From Desulfuromonadaceae bacterium (GTDB taxonomy: Bacteria; Desulfobacterota; Desulfuromonadia; Geobacterales; Pseudopelobacteraceae): a stretch of 64,000 bases of DNA. Position numbers and translations under genes: made by a program. The DNA is taken from the NCBI GenBank assembly GCA_028688955.1, contig JAQTXD010000007.1:1-64000 (forward strand). The letters are read 5' to 3'. Positions 60,166 to 64,000 of the stretch are shown here, one piece after another; position 1 is the stretch's first letter; every line of letters begins with the position of its first letter. Below the pieces are notes generated by a model. That model saw only the letters and a program-made list of their open reading frames with translations. It was not told the DNA's origin and did no database searches.

Positions 60166-60447
60166 AGGTATTTTATCCTGACTGAAAAATCTGAAATCGA
60201 GAACAGTGTCTAATAACAGCTTACGGAGCGAAGGATTATGGTGTGACGAGCAGTGAAAACCATGGCGTACTGGGAGTCAGCCTGACTGCAAAGGCCGGTA
60301 ACCCGTGTTTCACTTTTTGGAGCGATGAGCGGTTCAACTGTTGAACTGCAGCCACGCGGCAGGTAACTTCGAGGGTGCCAATAGTGCGGTAATAACTTTC
60401 TGGATTGACGACAGACAAGAGGGGTCTGTCCAGCCTCCATCATGCTT

Positions 60448-61419
60448 TCACGGCCGGATATCAACGATTGTGCCAATTGGCACCAACCGGTCAATTTCCT
60501 CGATTTCTTCGTCTGTTACGGCAATACATCCCTTAGTCCAGTCCACCTCAGTGTGAAGATCACCTACCCAGGAGAAACCATTCTTAATGCCGTGGATCAT
60601 GATATCTCCACCCGGAGAAACTCCACGTTCTTTTGCTCGCTTTTTATCCCTCTCGTTTGGATATGAAATGTGGAGTGAGAGATGAAAGCGGCTGTTTTTG
60701 TTTTTTGAATCGATCCTGTAAGTCCCTTCCGGTGTCTTATTGTCACCCTGACGTTCTTTTGCCCCATCCGGGTTTCCACCCAGGGCTATCTGATAGGTTT
60801 TGAGCAGTTTTCCCTTTGTTAATAATGTCAGGCGCCGTTCTTTCTTTTCAATCAGAATCCGGTCTGCCGGTCCCTTCGGGATGACAGCAGCACTCTCCTT
60901 TTTGAGTGTTGCAATGTCGCTCTCTTTGCTCCTCACCTCTTGCTCGAGTGCCGCAATTCTTTTTTGCAGGGAAGCAATCTCATCCCCCCTGCTTTGAAGC
61001 TCGTGCCGAAGCGCCTCTGTCTGTAGCTGCTGCGCAGTAATCGTCGTATCTTTGGCAATGACATTATTGATATTAAATATCATCATTTCACTGTCCTTCC
61101 TGAATCCGCTCTCCGGAAAATCCTTTATGAGCTTTTGAAAGCACTCCAAAGATTTCTGATACTGTCTCTGTTCATTTCCGGGGTACGCATACAATATACC
61201 CATTTCAAAAAGTGCCCGGTCTCCCGCTGCGGGATACGTGTCAATGATCTGCTGATATTTGACCAGAGAGGACGTGTAGTCACCCTGGCTGAACAAACCG
61301 TTCGCTTCTGAAAACGTTTCCCTCACCCGGGAACCTTCATTGAAATGACCGCATCCGCAGAGATACAGCGGCGCAAGGATCAAGCAGGCAAAGAACAGGA
61401 TGTGATGTTTGCTCGTCAT
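60448..61419 (-). CDS. L,D-transpeptidase lipoprotein (YkuD) with TPR and coiled-coil
   Basis: A 323-residue predicted lipoprotein: the signal ends LILAPLYLCGCG. A helical region with TPR-like units (about 45-115, QGDYTSSLVKYQQIIDTYPA) is followed by a coiled coil (about 130-170). The C-terminal YkuD catalytic domain (about 190-323) has IMIHGIKNGFSWVG and DWTKGCIAVTDEEIEEI, giving the histidine and cysteine of the active site. It probably remodels peptidoglycan crosslinks. It is the last gene in the direction of the wall cluster and lies 170 bases after the Lpp-like gene, with a hairpin between them. Start ATG at 61419 has a weak ribosome site. Confidence 0.87.
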   Translation of the reverse strand: MTSKHHILFFACLILAPLYLCGCGHFNEGSRVRETFSEANGLFSQGDYTSSLVKYQQIIDTYPAAGDRALFEMGILYAYPGNEQRQYQKSLECFQKLIKDFPESGFRKDSEMMIFNINNVIAKDTTITAQQLQTEALRHELQSRGDEIASLQKRIAALEQEVRSKESDIATLKKESAAVIPKGPADRILIEKKERRLTLLTKGKLLKTYQIALGGNPDGAKERQGDNKTPEGTYRIDSKNKNSRFHLSLHISYPNERDKKRAKERGVSPGGDIMIHGIKNGFSWVGDLHTEVDWTKGCIAVTDEEIEEIDRLVPIGTIVDIRP

Positions 61420-61507
61420 ACTTTCGTACCCGTTTTGGAATTTGTCTTCGTCAGTATACTACGGTCAATCGCAGGACCATCCCACTTCCAGTAATCAGAT
61501 GCATAAG

Positions 61508-61545
61508 GAAATGGCAGGGTATCACAACCCCTGCCATTTCTTTTC
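61508..61545 (-). terminator. Hairpin after the Lpp-like gene
   Basis: Perfect 12-bp stem GAAATGGCAGGG / CCCTGCCATTTC with a nine-base loop. On the minus strand it lies 49 bases past the lipoprotein stop and has a short T-tract; on the plus strand TTTT follows. Likely terminates the wall operon at least in part. Confidence 0.65.
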
Positions 61546-61588
61546 CGGCACACTCCCGGCAAAGTCAAGAACTTCTCGTAAAATCAGC

Positions 61589-61933
61589 TTACTTCTTCAT
61601 TGATTTACGGAAAATATCGTCAGCCTTCTTTGCCTTTTCATCTGCAATCTGCGATTTTTCATCAGCAATTTTTGCCTTCTCATCGGCAATTTTCGCCCGT
61701 TCCTCTGCCATCTTCAAAGCATTTTCTGCCCGGGCTGCGGCAGCTTCCGCCTTAACTGTGGCCGCATCAGCCGCCGCCTTGGCAGCCTGTGCATCCTGTG
61801 CCGCCTGGTCAGCTTTTGCACCAGTCATCATCTGCTGTGACTGAACTTTTTCAAGGTCGCCTGTTGTTGCACAACCACCCATAGCAGCAGCCAGAGCAAA
61901 TACCAGTGAGATTACAATAATATTATTCTTCAT
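61589..61933 (-). CDS. Lpp/OprI-like alanine-zipper lipoprotein
   Basis: A 114-residue lipoprotein with the lipobox in AAAMGGCATTG. The mature part is one long Ala-rich helix with heptads, including three near-identical IADEK units (KIADEKAKIADEKSQIADEK), and it ends in a basic tail (RKSMKK) with a C-terminal lysine. That pattern is like Braun lipoprotein, which is linked to peptidoglycan through its last lysine. AGGAGGTG lies seven bases before the ATG, and its start overlaps the end of the L,D-transpeptidase gene in ATGA, so the pair is coupled. Confidence 0.85.
   Translation of the reverse strand: MKNNIIVISLVFALAAAMGGCATTGDLEKVQSQQMMTGAKADQAAQDAQAAKAAADAATVKAEAAAARAENALKMAEERAKIADEKAKIADEKSQIADEKAKKADDIFRKSMKK
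61633..61705 (-). repeat. Tandem 21-base (heptad) repeat in the lipoprotein gene
   Basis: About three imperfect 21-base units encode the IADEK heptads. Each unit equals one turn pattern of the alanine zipper, so the copy number may vary between strains. Confidence 0.6.
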
Positions 61934-63276
61934 CGTTTTTCACCTCCTTTCTCTTGATTGTCCTTCTTGATGGGTTCAATCAACGTACCATCAATCTCCA
62001 AATCGATTTTCAAGCGTTTGATTGCATCCGTAGCCTCTTTGATAGTATTGAAAGGGCCGGCAACAACACGGTGGCTAACCTCCTTTGTGACTACCCGTGC
62101 CGGAATTGGCGGGCCCTGGTGATTGATAATTGCGGCAAGCCTCACCGCATCATTTTTATCCTTCAGGTCAGCAGCCAGAACGGACCACGAGTTCGCTCTC
62201 AGTTCCGGTATTTTCGGCCTGCCCTGTAATTCGGCCGGGTGCCGGATTTCTACAGGGTCCGCACCCGTTTTTCCCGCTCCCTGCCGGATTTCAAATAGAG
62301 GGACAGGAATACCGCGTGCTTCAGCCAGGACTTTTTTGACTTTATTCCAGTCAAGCGGGCGCCCCGATTCCCTTTCAATCGTTTTCAGTTTTGCGTACAT
62401 CCTGTCCAGTTCAGCAATGTCCAGATCTTCTGTGGTGCCATGAACCTCCAGGTAGACAACACCATTGCTCCTGCCAATGAGATACGGCTGGTAGACAAAG
62501 TTTACCGGCGTTTTAACCGGGGTGCTCTCATAGAGTACTTTTATGCTTTCGGGATAGAGCCGAATACAGCCATTGGTTGCCCGCAGACCGATGCTGGCCG
62601 GTTTGTTCGTGCCATGGATCAAATAACTCGGCGCACTTAAGTAGAGCGCATATTCTCCCAGAGGATTTTCAGGCCCCGGCGGAACTGACGTGGGCAGCGG
62701 ATCGCCTTTTTTCAGATGATCCCTGGCGATTGAAGCCGGCACATGCCAGGTCGGCCGGCTTACCTTGCGTTCAATACGCATATTCCCCATGGGCGATGGT
62801 CGTTCTTCCGTACCGACGCCAGCCGGGAAGGTCAATATTTCGAGAGACGTACCTTTCTCTTTGAATTGAAATAGCCGCATCGCCGCCAGGTTAACGACGA
62901 TTCCTTTCCGGGGAGCATCCGGCAGAATATAGCTGAGAGGCAGCATGATTCGCTCTCCGGCCGTTGGTACCCATATATCTACTCCCGGATTCGCAGCACT
63001 GACACCATTGAGACCCAGGCTGAAGTGCCGGGCAATATCCGGCAGTGTATCCCCCTTTTCAAGACGGAGCAGCTTCAACCGGCCAATGACATCATCATTT
63101 TTTGCAACGGAAAACTCGTTTTTAACCACATATTCTTCCAACGGACGCTGAACGGGCGGGGGTTCCTCGTACGCCCTCTGCATGGTAACGCATCCGTTAA
63201 GTGCCAAGCTGACGATAAAGAAAGCCACAATGTGAAGCGATTTTGATACCGGTTTCAGCGTAAGGGTTTGACGCAT
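61930..63276 (-). CDS. L,D-transpeptidase (ErfK/YbiS type) with LysM-like and SPOR-like parts
   Basis: A 448-residue predicted lipoprotein: the signal ends SLALNGCVTMQ. A LysM-like segment (about 60-110; KLLRLEKGDTLPDIARHFSL) is followed by the YkuD domain (about 120-260), where SYLIHGTNKPASIGLRATNG and CIRLYPESI hold the catalytic His and Cys. A SPOR-like peptidoglycan-binding C-terminus (about 365-430) reads SWSVLAADLKDK and HRVVAGPFNTIKEATDAI. Enzymes of this type attach Braun lipoprotein to the wall, and an Lpp-like gene follows by ATGA overlap. The operon sits behind tandem riboswitches. The ribosome site before the ATG is distant. Confidence 0.88.
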   Translation of the reverse strand: MRQTLTLKPVSKSLHIVAFFIVSLALNGCVTMQRAYEEPPPVQRPLEEYVVKNEFSVAKNDDVIGRLKLLRLEKGDTLPDIARHFSLGLNGVSAANPGVDIWVPTAGERIMLPLSYILPDAPRKGIVVNLAAMRLFQFKEKGTSLEILTFPAGVGTEERPSPMGNMRIERKVSRPTWHVPASIARDHLKKGDPLPTSVPPGPENPLGEYALYLSAPSYLIHGTNKPASIGLRATNGCIRLYPESIKVLYESTPVKTPVNFVYQPYLIGRSNGVVYLEVHGTTEDLDIAELDRMYAKLKTIERESGRPLDWNKVKKVLAEARGIPVPLFEIRQGAGKTGADPVEIRHPAELQGRPKIPELRANSWSVLAADLKDKNDAVRLAAIINHQGPPIPARVVTKEVSHRVVAGPFNTIKEATDAIKRLKIDLEIDGTLIEPIKKDNQEKGGEKR

Positions 63277-63368
63277 GGATAAAGTGATGTCCTTTCAGTG
63301 TCTGCTTCCTGTTGAGCTTCGAATCCCGGCGCGAACACCTTCACCTGCCGGAGACGAAGAGATGGTAC

Positions 63369-63414
63369 AAAAAAAACCGGGGGCCGATATCTTCTGGATA
63401 TTTCGGCGACCCGG
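63369..63414 (-). terminator. Terminator of the proximal GEMM riboswitch
   Basis: On the minus strand the riboswitch 3' part CCGGGTCGCCGAAATATC can pair with GATATCGGCCCCCGG, followed by eight Ts. The pairing uses the same bases as riboswitch P1, so the two folds exclude each other. Confidence 0.75.
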
Positions 63415-63475
63415 CTGTCTTCTTGAGACCCTGTAGGCTTTCCGTCCCATTCTCGCGAATGGTTTAGTATTATCG
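63397..63475 (-). promoter_or_regulatory. GEMM (c-di-GMP-I/cGAMP class) riboswitch, proximal copy
   Basis: Minus-strand signature AAACCATTCGCGAGAATGG, then GACGGAAAGCC, a P3 arm GTCTCAAGAAGAC, and AGCCGGGTCGCCG, matching GEMM-I layout with a GCGA tetraloop. It lies 121 bases before the transpeptidase start. The base that sets c-di-GMP or 3',3'-cGAMP choice could not be placed reliably by eye. The aptamer is identical to the distal copy. Confidence 0.85.
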
Positions 63476-63558
63476 TCTAACCACGTCTGCGTTATCCCGC
63501 AGGAGGCTCCCCTGTTGAAGAGGGAATTGTCAGTGCCGCAAATCCCGAAAAACGGCAC

Positions 63559-63604
63559 AAAAAAAACCGGGCCCGAATATCATCTGGATATTTCGGCGAC
63601 CCGG
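63559..63604 (-). terminator. Terminator of the distal GEMM riboswitch
   Basis: Minus-strand CCGGG...CCGAAATATC pairs with GATATTCGG and GCCCGG, followed by eight Ts. Same design as the proximal copy. Confidence 0.75.
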
Positions 63605-63665
63605 CTGTCTTCTTGAGACCCTGTAGGCTTTCCGTCCCATTCTCGCGAATGGTTTAGTATTATCG
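63587..63665 (-). promoter_or_regulatory. GEMM (c-di-GMP-I/cGAMP class) riboswitch, distal copy
   Basis: Identical 79-base aptamer 190 bases upstream of the proximal copy, with its own terminator. In both copies P1 pairs GATA with TATC, while the terminator takes up the same TATC, so ligand binding should favour read-through (ON switch). Inferred from folding by eye. Confidence 0.85.
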
Positions 63666-63701
63666 TGTAACCAACGCACCAACCAGTGCTTTGTGCGTGA
63701 G

Positions 63702-63731
63702 CATATATCCCTTTACGGGGAATATTGTCAA
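63702..63731 (-). promoter_or_regulatory. Sigma70-like promoter of the riboswitch operon
   Basis: TTGACA (perfect -35), an 18-base spacer, then TATATG on the minus strand. It starts transcription about 30 bases before the distal aptamer. Confidence 0.65.
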
Positions 63732-63827
63732 GATAAAATTAAAAAATCAGGGGAACACCCGTTCACACCACTCCATGGCAGCGACCGGTAACCTGTGCGT
63801 ATCTCAGAGTTTGCATCCGCTCTATGG

Positions 63828-64000
63828 TTACGGTGGGCACTGGGCACACATGGATTTAAAGAGGTTGGTGCTGAGATATCGATCGCCGCGGTCCGGAATA
63901 ATAACCACAATCAATCCCGACTCCAGCTCCCGCGCCAATCGAAGTGCCCCGGCAACGGCGGCCCCACCCGACATTCCACAGAAAATGCCCTGCCGGGAAG
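63828..64000 (-). CDS. cysM: Cysteine synthase family protein, partial (C-terminal part)
   Basis: The C-terminal 56 residues of a CysM/CysK-type pyridoxal-phosphate enzyme, running off the right edge. In frame it reads GIFCGMSGGAAVAGALRLA and then VVIIPDRGDRYLSTNLF, close to the cysteine synthase B ending, with a short extra tail (KSMCAQCPP). It makes cysteine from an activated serine and sulfide in this family. The ORF track missed it because its start is outside the window. No terminator is evident before the next promoter. Confidence 0.85.
   Translation of the reverse strand, partial: SRQGIFCGMSGGAAVAGALRLARELESGLIVVIIPDRGDRYLSTNLFKSMCAQCPP

Larger units (their letters stand above)
60020..60447. 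other. 428-base gap between satP and the L,D-transpeptidase
   Basis: No convincing gene. It carries the satP promoters and palindrome (60044-60165). It also holds a perfect GTTCAACTGTTGAAC palindrome (60332-60346) and a 7-bp hairpin GACAGAC / GTCTGTC (60410-60430), a possible weak terminator for the transpeptidase gene. The 94-codon ORF here (60210-60494 minus) has no ribosome site or family match. Confidence 0.5.

Noticed and set aside
60210-60494. 94-residue minus ORF overlapping the transpeptidase end
   Set aside because: It overlaps a well-supported gene end, has no ribosome site and no family likeness.
63728-63910. 60-residue ORF on the minus strand at the right edge
   Set aside because: It is the out-of-frame shadow of the cysteine synthase end, and its TTG start has no ribosome site.
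63828-64000. Possible frameshift in the cysteine synthase C-terminus
   Set aside because: An initial reading dropped two bases (ATTG). Re-reading 63901-63920 gives a continuous frame from GIFCGMSG to DRGDRYLST and the stop, so the gene is intact as far as seen.
1-64000. CRISPR arrays, tRNAs, rRNAs, insertion sequences
   Set aside because: No repeat-spacer pattern, cloverleaf, rRNA segment or transposase motif was seen on either strand.

Overview
The window looks like the chromosome of a Geobacter-like Desulfuromonadia bacterium. Clues are the housekeeping gene families, class I fumarase and AcnB for an acetate-oxidising TCA cycle, a SatP/YaaH acetate transporter, the TatD-radical SAM fusion, the deltaproteobacterial 'PICAWCKKI' sensory tail, GEMM-type riboswitches, and many two-component proteins. 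It is chromosomal. I saw no transposase, integrase, CRISPR array, tRNA or rRNA. Genes cut by the window are guanylate kinase (left edge) and a cysteine synthase (right edge).

Layout. 0-8.2 kb (minus strand): gmk, yicC, fumarase, a small zinc-ribbon protein, a phenylacetate-CoA-ligase-family enzyme, then proS, a single-domain response regulator and ispG. 8.4-22.2 kb (plus): a B12-binding radical SAM protein, prs, rplY/ctc, pth, ychF, secA, argJ, a secreted serine hydrolase, a response regulator, trpD and trpC. 22.2-27.2 kb (minus): ntrY-like kinase, ntrX-like regulator and ctpA-like protease in one tight operon. 27.3-31.0 kb (plus): a YaaR protein, a TPR protein, the TatD-radical SAM fusion and an exported protein. 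31.0-36.9 kb (minus): a Cache/HAMP sensor, a 750-base stretch with no clear gene, a DUF502 membrane protein, a small TPR protein and acnB.

36.9-51.0 kb (minus) is the most unusual part. It is a tightly packed five-gene operon whose junctions overlap or nearly touch: a 1201-residue AsmA/YdbH-like envelope protein, a DUF1318/YdbL-like lipoprotein, a 2770-residue exported protein with a beta-propeller-like start, long TPR arrays and a C-terminal CHAT (caspase-like) protease, an SH3b protein, and an M48 metalloprotease. It lies directly downstream of ccoG-ccoI-ccoS; ccoS is too short for the ORF track. I propose it is an undescribed envelope system combining lipid-bridge-type and protease components.

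55-64 kb: a homocysteine-methyltransferase-family protein, dbpA, a membrane ferredoxin, a Cache protein with satP, and three cell-wall genes (two L,D-transpeptidases and an Lpp-like alanine-zipper lipoprotein). The transpeptidase-lipoprotein pair sits behind a sigma70-like promoter and two tandem GEMM riboswitches, each ending in its own terminator. The palindrome TGTATACA lies at the promoters of fumarase, acnB and satP, which suggests shared control of acetate/TCA genes. All calls were made by reading the sequence; no database search was run.
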